From Aquanectria penicillioides (Eukaryota; Ascomycota; Sordariomycetes; Hypocreales; Nectriaceae), in contig PYIU01000004.1 of the NCBI GenBank assembly GCA_003415625.1, positions 4,278,001 to 4,342,000 on the forward strand: 64,000 nucleotides of DNA, given 5' to 3'. This document shows positions 10,143-19,960 of this stretch, one piece after another. Made by a program: the position numbers and the translations under genes. Under the pieces are notes generated by a model. The model made no database searches. It had not been told where the DNA came from and was given only the letters and a program-made list of their open reading frames with translations. The number at the start of each line of letters is the position of its first letter. The first letter of the stretch is position 1.

Positions 10143-11717
10143 ATGATCTCCTTTGTTGCCTTCTTTCTGGTTGTGTGCTGCTTGTTCAGCCTCCCATGGC
10201 TGTTGAAGCTGTACGCGGACTCGCTCAAGGCGAGCGAGCAAGCGGAGCACGACGTCGGCGATGATTTTCCCCAATACGTCGATGTTGTTTTGCCAGACAT
10301 GTTTCAGTCGTTCCTAAAGCGGCCACCACTAGTCAACCCGTATTACGGCATGATTAAGCTTGAGTCGGAACAATGGCTGTCCAGGTGATACCATCCATTT
10401 TCACCATGCCCTGGACCGCTTTTGCTGATTCATCCCAAGATTTTGTTCCTTCGATCTAAAGATGCAGATAAACATTAACGAATGTGACTTTTCTTTCTTT
10501 TGTGCCATTGCAGCGCCTGCCGCCGCCCCGAATGAGTTCAGGACACTATGTGATTGGGGTAACTGGGTATGATGTCATGTTCTTTGAGGATCCATTCGCG
10601 AGACTAACTAGTTTGGCAAGGTTTTACCATTCGACGACAGTAAGGGTACTTGATAATGGTTTTGGTGCGTCAGGTCTAATATTGTTAGTGTTTTATAACG
10701 GCCACTTGAGATACAAGCCCGAGGCATCGCTCAGAGTCATGCAGAGTCTCATGGCTGCGATGGAGGGAAGAGTCCTGACAGGTTATAAACTTGCGATAGT
10801 AGAAGCCCACGATACTGTTGTGGAGAGACTTGCAATGGTACTTATTCCAAGCCCCTTCTAAGATGTAGCTGACCATGTCTTCAGAGATCCTCGTTCGGTA
10901 ATACACGTCGCCTGATAATGCACCGGTATATACTGACTTGACTAGGTCTACGGAGGCGATTTGCAACTGCTGTGCGCTCATACTGCTCGGCTACATTGAA
11001 GCACGTCAATGACCAGTCGTCAACTATGAACTCCTCTCTTGAAGATATCGTCCTGCAGCGACGCGAATCAGCTGGTGTTCTACCACTTTATCATCTTGTT
11101 GAATACGCCCACGACCTTCGAGTGCCCGACGAGGTTTTCAACGACCCGAGCATCCAAGAGCTTGAGATTTTGGGTATTGATATTGTTTCCATGTACGCAC
11201 ATTATCTCTTGACATCGAAACCAGTTCAGAAAGCTGATTAATACCAGAACTAATGACATCCTGTCATACTGCAAGGAAGAGGTACTTAGCGCCAGTATTT
11301 TCTACGGAGATTCAATACTAACAAGTCCAGTGCGAATTTGTTCCTCATAATATGGTGGCTGCGTGTCGAATGAAAGGAATGACCGCTCAGGAGGCCTTCA
11401 ACGCAGTTGGCGAGCTTCTAGACGCTCGATACCGCCGCTGGGATGTTGTTGAAAGCGAGGTCCCAAGTTGGGGCAAAGAAGTAGATCTGGAAGTCAAAGG
11501 TTACATCGACGGTATCAAGAATGTTGTCAAGGCAAATCTTAACTGGAGGTAAGATTCCACGTGACTAAACACCCGACGACTAGGCCAAACTAATTTGCGC
11601 AACTCCAGCTTCACCTCCGAAAGATATTTGGGAAGCGACTCAGATGAAGTTAGATACACCCGAAAGATCAGTGTTCTTGCACAGCCACTGTTTCTCTCCG
11701 GAATCGACACAAAGTGA
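10143..11717 (+). CDS. Class I terpene (sesquiterpene) synthase, 9 exons, 385 aa
   Basis: It should cyclise a prenyl diphosphate, probably farnesyl diphosphate. Exons that keep the frame are 10143-10384, 10440-10566, 10621-10639, 10689-10837, 10885-10897, 10946-11192, 11248-11281, 11331-11548 and 11609-11717. All introns are GT-AG, 45-60 bp, and the 19- and 13-nt exons are needed to rebuild family motifs. The product shows VVLPDMFQSFL, CDFSFFCAIAAP, LCDWGNWVLPFDD continuing into MFYNGHLR (acidic metal site), SAGVLPLYHLVEYAHDL, the NSE triad in NDILSYCKEE, then EFVPHNMVAACRMKG and a C-terminal SERYLG/VRYTRKI region. The length fits fungal sesquiterpene cyclases. Two oddities stand out. The first metal motif is DDMFY, with Tyr where Asp/Glu is usual, and the first ~22 residues are strongly hydrophobic (MISFVAFFLVVCCLFSLPW), unlike these normally soluble enzymes. 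The product cannot be predicted. Confidence 0.9.
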
Positions 11718-12077
11718 GGGAAAGGGTCACGGAGTTGGTCGGCATTTTGAGGATGGGATTATCAGGCATTAGGGTGGTTTTATAGAAGGATGCATGGGAA
11801 ACCAAGATACCAATACCAAGGGTCGGTTGGAGGGAGGATCATGTCATTTCAAGTTTATGCATAACAGGAGCAGGAAACGCGGCACCAGATTTATAGCCAT
11901 ATTATGACGTCGACGAAGAAAATATCAATTACGCAATGCACGACAACATTTATATAGGGATCTCAATTTGATACTCAATCAACTTGGGTATTTAAAACTA
12001 TGCATGTCTGGAAACACAAACTAGGCATAAATACTGCCAAAATCATTCCTTCCTACATCATGATCGTCATGTTTTCG
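11718..12077. other. Convergent 3' region between terpene synthase and DUF3445 gene
   Basis: No coding signal was seen. AT-rich 3' flanks of the two converging genes meet here. Confidence 0.4.
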
Positions 12078-13280
12078 TTACCACGGATACTTCCTGATCT
12101 CGTCCTCCTTTTCAAGCTGCAGCCCGTTCTTAAGCTGCTTCTCGTGCTCGCCGTCTAGATAATCCAAAAGAACATCGCCGTACTTCTCCTTGCCCTTGTA
12201 CACTGATACGGGGCCGTCCCAGCTGCGGACAGCGCTGGCAAGACGACCGGGCACGTAATCCTCCTGTGCCATCTCAGTGACAGGCAGGAAGTAAGTGCGG
12301 ATGGTAAAGGCAACGGCGCCAGTCTTGGGCAGCCTGCGGAGGGATTGTCTCTCGGATCGGAACCAGTGGTTGTCAATGGGCTTATTCTTCTCGGCAGTGC
12401 TCCAGCTGACGACCTCGTTGTCCTCGCTGCCAATACTCCAGCTCCAGGACAACGAGTCGTCAACCTGGATGAAGTAGTTGTTGCGGGTGAAATAGGTCTC
12501 GGGACGCAGGCGCTTGAAGAACTTGGTCATGCCAAGCTCGAGCTTCTCTCTGAAGTGGGGGACCTCGCCAGAAGTGTGTATTTCCGATAAGGACATGCCG
12601 TACTTATCCGACAATCGCCAGAAACCAGCCAACAGCACGGCTCCGGCAAGAAGATAGTATTGTCCGTCGGGCTTTTCAATCATCAGAGCGACGTCATCCT
12701 GGACGAGTCTCCCACAGATGGCCATGGGGTCTTCCTTGAGCGGAGTCTCCACGATGTTGAAGGATTCCCCAGACCAGAGGTTATCGATGCCCACCGCAGT
12801 CCTCTTGAATAGAGTGGGGTATCGGGCGGGCAGGTAATCGGTCAATTCTTGGAGAAACTCCATTGCGGCCGGATAAGCGTCAGGGTGAGTAGCGACGCAC
12901 TTGCTGCCTCGCTCTTCGATTCGGGCCTTCTTTTCGGCGTGGTACTTGGGGAATTGGTTGTCTAGCTCGATCCATTCCTCGGGCTGGATGGACCGCAGAC
13001 CCATCGTCACGTTGTACTTGGGCCCATATCGGAATGCTCGATACGGCAGAGGCTTTGTGTCCTCAATGGACCAGTCAGGGAAGGGCGTGGGGACTGGAGT
13101 TTTGAAGGGGACCTGCTTCGTGCTGACTCCATTGGGCTTGTGTCCTTTTTCATTACTGATATCTCGTGGAGCAACATTACTGAACAGACGCACCGCGTAC
13201 AAGACGGCGGGCAGAACCAGGAGCAGAGCTGCAGGTATGATGAACCCCTGGTGGGAGACTGACGCAACAAGACGCTCCAT
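12078..13280 (-). CDS. Membrane-anchored DUF3445 haem protein (heme-dependent oxidative N-demethylase-like), copy 1, 400 aa
   Basis: This is a DUF3445/PF11927 protein (called HRQ family in some fungal annotations), related to the haem-binding alpha subunit of bacterial heme-dependent oxidative N-demethylase, which splits methyl groups from secondary amines. Family signs are YRAFRYGPKYNVTMGLRSI, EEWIELDNQFPKYHAEKKAR, a YLPARYPTLF segment, DDVALMIEKPDGQYYLLAGA and the C-terminal RSERQSLRRLPKTGAVAFTI. One exon. The start is the ATG at 13280-13278 in good context (GACATGG). Residues ~13-30 form a single transmembrane helix, suggesting ER anchoring like a fungal P450. It converges on the terpene synthase and lies back-to-back with the cupin gene. 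A paralogue lies at 23935-25482. The substrate is unknown; amine demethylation and tailoring of a terpene are both possible. Confidence 0.85.
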   Translation of the reverse strand: MERLVASVSHQGFIIPAALLLVLPAVLYAVRLFSNVAPRDISNEKGHKPNGVSTKQVPFKTPVPTPFPDWSIEDTKPLPYRAFRYGPKYNVTMGLRSIQPEEWIELDNQFPKYHAEKKARIEERGSKCVATHPDAYPAAMEFLQELTDYLPARYPTLFKRTAVGIDNLWSGESFNIVETPLKEDPMAICGRLVQDDVALMIEKPDGQYYLLAGAVLLAGFWRLSDKYGMSLSEIHTSGEVPHFREKLELGMTKFFKRLRPETYFTRNNYFIQVDDSLSWSWSIGSEDNEVVSWSTAEKNKPIDNHWFRSERQSLRRLPKTGAVAFTIRTYFLPVTEMAQEDYVPGRLASAVRSWDGPVSVYKGKEKYGDVLLDYLDGEHEKQLKNGLQLEKEDEIRKYPW

Positions 13281-14057
13281 GTCGAGTCGATCTGGGAGCA
13301 AAGATATTCGATTTGGGCCAGTACAAGAGCAGTGTATTCAAAGGTCCCTGCGACAACTTCTTGGTCAATGCCGATGCTTATGATGAGAAATTCCCAAATC
13401 CATTTTCGAGGCTAATGCGACGGTTTATCAAAAGAGTCTTGATTATTCCTCAATGCCTTCATTGGACATTCCCGTGCCAGCCCCAAGGAAGTTACCCGAA
13501 GTATTCACTATCTCCCTTATCAGACACGGACTCACATGCTGGTAATAGACATGATAGACGATTGGCCACTGGCTGCAAGCGGGAATGTGTTGATATGTGA
13601 CTACCCCGCAGTTTGCGTGGAGGCGGACCCGGGAACCATGTCCGAGATAGGGAATCAAAAGCGGTTCCGTCGAATCTGTGGGGTTGCATCTCAGATGCCG
13701 GTATTCCACGACGACAGCGGGCTAGGCTGGGCTTGGAAATTATTGAGAGAGCCGGTAATCATGGCAGGACTCGGCAGCGAAGTGCGAGGGCGATTGGCGA
13801 TTAGGCTAGATGTTGTCAGATCTTCGCCAAGGGACATGCAAGGAGATTATTCATCTACTCGGCGACCATGGGCGAGAGCGTGAGTATATGAGGTCAGCTT
13901 CGTCTGCCAAAGTTGCAGAAGAAACCATCATCCAACTCGCACTCAATCTTCAATCTTCAATCTCCAATTCCCCACCTTGAATCCTCCTCTTACTCCACTT
14001 CAAACACTAAAAATACCACCACCACCTCTTTTACGCAACCCACCAATAGCCATCATC
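13281..14057. other. Divergent promoter region between DUF3445 copy 1 and the cupin gene
   Basis: A shared upstream region of 777 bp. A pyrimidine-rich tract (about 13925-14045, rich in CTTCAATCTCCA and CACCACCACCTC) directly precedes the cupin ATG and looks like a fungal core promoter/5' UTR. No extra gene was seen. Confidence 0.4.
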
Positions 14058-14417
14058 ATGTCTGTCGCTATGAAGTACCACCCCAAGGCTCAGTCCAAGT
14101 TTGAGATTCCTCTGCTTGCTGGCGACAACGCCTTCCTCGGAGATGTCTTCTCCAGCGACGACACCAACCCTGAGAAGCCCGTCTCTGCTGGCCTCTTCCG
14201 CCTCAAGAAGGGAGAGCCCCTCACCTACACCTACAAGTACGACGAGATGAAGGTCATCCTCGAGGGCAACTACACCATCTCTGACGAGACTGGCCAGAGC
14301 GTCATCGCCACTCCCGGCGACGTCTTCTACTTCCCCAAGGGAGCTACCATTACTTTCACCACCTCCGACTACGGTCTGGCTTTCTACGTCGGCCAGAGAA
14401 AGCACAGCGACTTCTAA
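14058..14417 (+). CDS. Small cupin, EutQ-like (ethanolamine-utilisation type), 119 aa
   Basis: A single-exon gene encoding one cupin beta-barrel. The start is ATG 14058, preceded by the CACC/CATCATC leader; an upstream TTG-initiated extension is not needed. Recognisable features are [37 protein letters not shown] and [19 protein letters not shown], matching the two conserved cupin motifs in the EutQ/DUF861-type arrangement. The classic metal-binding His pair of cupin motif 1 is not present as HxH, so metal use is uncertain. Codon third positions are strongly C/G-biased, which suggests high expression. EutQ proteins are linked to ethanolamine breakdown in bacteria; the fungal role is unknown, though its nitrogen-gene neighbours are suggestive. 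Confidence 0.8.
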   Translation: MSVAMKYHPKAQSKFEIPLLAGDNAFLGDVFSSDDTNPEKPVSAGLFRLKKGEPLTYTYKYDEMKVILEGNYTISDETGQSVIATPGDVFYFPKGATITFTTSDYGLAFYVGQRKHSDF

Positions 14418-14794
14418 ATCTATGGCAAATATAGGAATGGACCGAAGGCAATGAATGAATCACGGAGGGGCAGGGAAATGGATGAATGGATAGTTTTAGA
14501 GCATGGAAATATGATGAGCTTTCCTTGCGTAACAATACATGGAATAAATTCCCCAATCTACTCTTGTTTGTCTTGTTTTGTCTTCTCGGTCATGATAAGT
14601 TTAAAAACCCTACCCACGCCACGCTTTCCCAACCCGAACAAAAAGGGATTAAAAAAAGGATAAAATAAAGCAACAACAAAGAATTTGACAAATCATGGAT
14701 TTGTCAAAAATATCTACATGGAATGATTGGCATAAAATGAAAAGAGGAATAAGGAGAGGAATTGCCTCGATCAGCAACGGAGCTTTTCTCTGCA
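14418..14794. other. Convergent 3' region, cupin and Zn2Cys6 regulator
   Basis: AT-rich with no coding signal. It holds the transcript ends of the two converging genes. Confidence 0.4.
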
Positions 14795-16382
14795 TCATCC
14801 GAACATGGTACGGAGGTTGTTGTCCTCCATTACGTCAACCCAGTGAACCGAGGTGCACCCTGGCATCTCGTTGTCGTATTCATCCCAGACGGCGCGGATG
14901 AGCCTCTTGGCAACCTTTACGGGCTTTGGCGGCAAGCTGTTCTCCAGTATGCTCAGACGGCCCATGACAAAGTGGCGGGCGTTGCTTATGTCAAGCGACA
15001 GCTGCGATATCATCCCTGTGCCTAAGCCGTTCGGCTGGCTCATGTCAATCCCACTCGGCGACTGAAGCGGGTTGACGCTATCAAAGGCGTGCTGAAACTG
15101 GTCATCCAGGCTTCCGAGACCACCAGAGTTCCAGTGCAGATCGAGAAGGTCAAACGGCGCCGTCGTGTCGTAGCGAAGACCCGTGCTCGCCGAGATGTAC
15201 AGCAGCGGCTGGATGGCCCTGCTCCCGGACGAGGGCGGGATGTGCTCCATGACTCTAACCAGGCGGAGACTAAGCGGGATGATCCATTCCTCCCAGGTAG
15301 CGTCTCCGCCGTATAGAGTAGTGGCGTTAAGGGGCAGTCTCAGCGAGACTAGCTCGGGAAAGGTTTGGTAGAGATGGAGCAACGCTGCAAGCTGATAAGC
15401 TTCTGCTATCTTAGCAAGATGGAAAAAGGGTGTTTTTTGGTCGCCAGTGTCTTTTGTTTGAAGTACTGACGGAAAGTCCAGTTCAAGAAGCTGCTCCTCG
15501 AGCATCTGCGCCTGGCCAATCTCCTCCAGGCTGACCTGCAGGTCGCCGCCCTGCTGCCTCCTCTTTCTTAGCCTGTGACGATAGTTGCGGCATATCCGGA
15601 TAGACTCGGTGAAGAGTCGCGAAGTGGCGGTGGAAATTCCCGTCCATGGATGCGGAGTGTCGTCGACACCTTTTGCGTGGTTTCCTTCGTCGTCGTCCTT
15701 TTCCAGCGTGCGCTGCGTCGCGGTGGAGTTTTTCTCAAAGTCGTCGTCGCTCACGACTGCAAGGAGCATCTCGCAGTATGTTAAGCACTTGTTGAAATAG
15801 GATATAATCTCTCGATCCTTCTTGTGAAATCCAAGGAGTCGACGGTTGAGGCGGTCGAGGAGCTGTCTTGCCTCCCGGAAGAATGGCAGCCCTAGCTGGC
15901 TGGTGTCGATCCAACAGACTGTCGTGCCCAGACAAAATAACGAAAAGAGGAGACCAGTTGGCACCGTATCCAAATGCACCTTGGCCTTGACCGCTCTAAC
16001 TTCTGACTGAATCGACTCCGTCGCCGTCCGCATAAATCTCACAGCGGGTTGCCGCATGTGAGGCAGCCTCGTTGATAGGAAAGCGGCCGACATGCTTTGA
16101 AGAGAACTAAAGACTGACCGGGACTCGTGCCACAGTTCCGTGGCGAGTTGCCGGTTCACGTTTTCTGACGAGTCGAAGCCTGACCAAGCGGGGCAGACCT
16201 GCTCGAACCAGTTGGTGATGAGGAGAGAGGAAGTATCGGTGATGGGAGTCGTCATGAGGGCGGGCACATCGGTAAAAATGTCAGTGGATATGCGGGTTGA
16301 AGCGGCAACATCGTGCTCGGAATCTAGACATAGTCTCCTAGCACTTGCTGCAGTGGAGCTGTGAGTAACTGGATGAGTGTGC

Positions 16383-16414
<32 letters not shown>

Positions 16415-17009
16415 ATGAGAATGTGAATGTGAATGTGAATGTGAATGTGAATGTGACTGAGAGTGCGAGGAGGTGAGGTCGATGGTGCCAAAGTGGCCAG
16501 CAGCACTGTACTGAGGCAAAATGTTGTCGTCTAAACTTGCATCGTCGGACGCGCTTCCAACAGATGGCGGCGTGTTCTCGCTCGACACAGAGCCGCTTTG
16601 ACGCGACCGGCGCGGCAACGGGGTGGATTCCTGGGCCGGAGGACCAACAGCAAACTCGGAGATGTTGCCGCCGGCGTCGGAGAGATCCAAAATGGTTTCA
16701 TGGGTGCCGGGCTGGTGCTTGAACGACCACTTGAACTCGCGCCAATACCCGCCACACTTGATGCCCTTACGCGTGCATCGGAGACATTCGGGCCTCGTCT
16801 CATCGCATTTTGTCTTGTGCAAAGTCAGCCGGGGTGCTCTCGCGGGCAAGCGACCGCAGAACGGCCCAAGACGCAAAAAGAAAAAAGTCAAGTCATACAT
16901 GTTTGGCCTTACACGTGACGCATCCCGAGCGGGATCGCGGGTTTGTGCCAGCCCTCGGCTTGTATGCAGTGAGGGAGTTGTCGAGTTTTGTTTGTCTTTT
17001 GCTGGGCAT
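14795..17009 (-). CDS. Zn(II)2Cys6 transcription factor with Fungal_trans_2-type domain (regulator 1), 709 aa
   Basis: A nuclear DNA-binding regulator. Exon 1 is 17009-16899 and exon 2 is 16813-14795, with an 84-bp intron (GTATGA...CACAAG). Splicing is required to complete the zinc cluster C-x2-C-x6-C-x6-C-x2-C-x6-C at residues ~29-57 (GCVTCKAKH joined to TKCDETRPECLRC). ATG 17009 is followed by a basic leader (MPSKRQTKLD). After the cluster comes a serine-rich linker with an unusual His-Ser repeat (~residues 153-181), then an alpha-helical ligand-response domain. Its C-terminus matches regulator 2 (19961-22301) closely: FFHLAKIAEAYQLAALLHLY, SGSRAIQPLLYIS, MGRLSILENSLPPKP and a terminal WVDVMEDNN...MFG. 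The two genes are head to head and may control the surrounding cluster. The type resembles acr-2-like regulators. Confidence 0.88.
16381..16465 (-). repeat. Microsatellite encoding a His-Ser repeat inside regulator 1
   Basis: About 14 copies of a 6-bp unit, GTGAGA then shifting to GTGAAT on the + strand, stay in frame and encode alternating Ser-His on the minus strand. The two unit variants lie in blocks, as expected of slippage expansion from different founder units. Confidence 0.85.
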
Positions 17010-19960
17010 TATATTGCAACCCTGGGAATTGGGAATAGGGGATAATAAGGTGCGTTTGGTGGCTGAGGCGGCTCAAGACGGAAGAGAGGATAATAAACAG
17101 AGCGACGTCGGCGGGAGAGCGTGGGGGTTGTTATGAGCAGGCGATGGATAAGGGATAATAAGAGAAGGGGATGGAGGGGGGTTAATATGAAAAGAGGAGA
17201 AGAACAAGGTGATGATGGAATCCCGGTCGGATGGTCCAGCTTGAGATTCAGCTTGAAATTCAGCTTGAGCTTCACCTTGTCACCGAACAAATAGGCGAGT
17301 ATTTATCGTGACGAACATGTCAGGCAGCTCGTGGTTTTTTTATAATGATGTGATGGGACACAGCCAGGGTGGAACAGGAGTGGAACAGGAGTGGACAAGC
17401 TCAGGATGCGACAAGAGAGATCTTGCTTGGGCCGGGAGGCGTGGAAATGCGGGGAAATGCAAAGCTTGCCGCCATGCAGGGCCATTATCTGGACCTTTCC
17501 TCTTTTACACAACTGACGCCGAGGGACGGTAGCACTGATAAGCAGACGGAGGTAGTTCGTCGATCTCGGCATCCAGCCTTGGACAGCGGCGACTGGGAAG
17601 CAAAAGGGCGCTAGTTTGGTTAATGTGACTGGTGGCGTCGAGAAACAAGGGCCACGTGCGAATCCTGAAATAACGGACGCAGCGTAGATACAGCATTCGG
17701 TACCAATCATACGGATCAACAAGGCTGGTGACATGTTCAAGGACGGACCAAAGTCCAAGGTCAAGGGGGAGGGGGCAGGGCATTGATCTTGCCGAGACCG
17801 AGACCCAGCTTTGTGCATAACCAGATAGAGTGGCATTGGCTGCAACATGCCCTGGTTGGGCTTGTTTGGGGCTTACTTCAAACCGGGGGCAATTGGGCGG
17901 CATCGAGATGGGCATTGCAACAACGGTCATGGCTGTGAGGCTCACCGACGTTATATCTGGGCGCCGGATCCGCTGGAGAGGCGGTTTTGACGCCCGCAGC
18001 ACGGAGAGGCCGGAGGGAACGATAAGAGTGGAAGTATAAGAGTATGATGGATATGAGAGATGGTGGAATGAATCATGAGAGAAGCACGCAACTACTGTTT
18101 GTCAAGGAGGAGACGAGACGAAAAAGGGAATAAAATAAAAATAATTATAATAAATTATAATAAAATAGACCCAATAATGCAGAACATAAAAAATAAATAA
18201 TTATAAAAAGACATACCTACCAGACCCAGGTCCCAGGCTCAGGGTCCTCGTTGATAGTCGCCTTGGCGGCGCGTCCCTTGGAAAAGAAACAAAATGGAAC
18301 TACTTTTGGATTCCCTGGGACCCTAGGGCTGCGCCACTCGGGCTCCCAGTTTGACAACCTGACACTCTAACCTTTCCTATCGCTTTACCGACACGTGACC
18401 GGCAATTCTGGCTTCACCTTTGCCATCGCCTCGGTGTCAGGGCGCAGATCAAGTTAGGCCGTGTGCGGGGGCGACGCGATGCGTGCGTGCGTGCGTGTGT
18501 GTTGCATCTTGCTCGCGGAGGCGGCCATGGCGGACGTGCCTCGTTCTGGAAGAAGCCTTTCCCACGCACATCGTGCATTGCCGGCCGCAGGCTATGACTA
18601 ACAGGATGTGCTTCGTGGGCTTCATCCTGACTTTGAGTTGGCAGTTTGAGGCATCGCTGAGTGACCCCGCCCGGTGCCGAACTGCTGCATCGTGATTCCT
18701 CTCCATGCCCGAAGTGCCGTCGGTTCGCACTCCGTAAACTCCGTGCTGAAGACGTGTGCGGGGATCGCGATTCCATTGAGTGTTATTACTGGCGTATTAT
18801 TGGTGTGTTGTTATTGTTCGATTTTAAAAAAAAAAACGATACTATACCGACAGTGTTGCTTAATTTAGTTAATCATCTCGAGACGAGGCGGCCTCGTGCA
18901 TCCGTCAAAGGTTAGAGCGCAGACGAATGCTGAGACGAGCTTGAGGAGCTCGCGAGCTGGAGAAGCGGCACGTGGGCGGACAGCTCCGTGTGGAGAGCTC
19001 TCCTCTCGTCTGGGACAGCTCTGGTGGGTACAGGGACAGCAATCGTGATGAGATGAGATGAGATGGGATTGTGGTTTTGCCGCAGCATCGAGATGACGAT
19101 GAAAAATATGAGGAGTCGCAAATAGTTGTTTGCACATGCATCAGTCACCTGGAGGAGTGTGTGATTGTGAGTGTACGCGTGTCTGTGTCTGTGTCTGTGT
19201 CTGTGTCTGCGTCTCTTCCACCTCTATCCGTAGTCCTCTCCTCAGTTGCCTCGAGAAACGACTCAGTTCGTCCATCCAGCTCGACTCGTTCAGCTCCTTC
19301 AGCCTTAGTAGCAATGTAAAACGATGGTAATGTCATCAGGACTCGAGACACCGATCAATCTCGGTTTGGCACCGCCGTTATATTTGCTGCTCCTACCTCA
19401 TCCCTGCTCCACGTCTTGTCTCTCGGGCGTACGACTCCCGCGTGATCAACTGATAGCCAACTGCCCGCCCACCCCCTTTCTGGCCTCCAGTGTCCTCGAG
19501 TCTTCAAGCTTCCCCAGCCCATACATCTGACCAGCCGGTAAAGTGAGCCCGATTCGGACTGGCGTCGTCAACCAGCCCCATTTCGAGTGTGGGGATGAGA
19601 TAGCGGGGAGATAGCGGCTGGCCGCGAGACCGGGAGTCCCGACCATTCACAGCCAAAGGGATTATCAGGGCGCTCAATCAGCGCTGGCCTATTTCCACTG
19701 TTTCCAGGCTGGCGCTTATCTCTGGCCGATAAAGCCGTCTTTTTGCTCGTCCTCGTCACGATAGCCCGGCCCTTGGTGGCTGTTCCACCCCCTCCGCGAG
19801 AGCCCTGCCCATGGTCGACAGAGCCTGATAAGGACGACGGCGTGACTTACCTTTCCAAACGAAAGGCCGCCCCCCCTTATTTCACACCGTTCTGTGACCG
19901 TCTGTGACCGTGAACCTGGTCGGTAATCGATCGATGACATAACCCCGTCCGACTGCAGAA
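17010..19960. other. Head-to-head promoter region of the two regulators, with simple repeats
   Basis: A 2.95 kb region between two divergent Zn2Cys6 genes, with no supported gene. It holds an A/T-rich patch (18120-18212), a (TGCG)n/(TG)n tract at 18481-18502, a poly-A run near 18826-18836, a GAGAT repeat near 19047-19068 and a GTGTCT hexamer array at 19179-19214. The stretch from about 19440 to 19960 is GC-rich and is probably the 5' region of regulator 2. Confidence 0.45.
19179..19214. repeat. (GTGTCT)n microsatellite
   Basis: About five to six uninterrupted GTGTCT copies, ending in degenerate CTGCGTCTC. Confidence 0.8.

Noticed and set aside
10491..10514. Acceptor TTGCAG at ~10513 for terpene synthase intron 1
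   Set aside because: It puts exon 2 out of frame and removes the conserved CDFSFFCAIAAP block; the acceptor CCCAAG at 10439 keeps both frame and motif.
16381..16465. Could the hexamer array be a CRISPR-like or regulatory repeat?
   Set aside because: Units are contiguous with no spacers, stay in frame within the regulator gene and encode His-Ser; this is a microsatellite.
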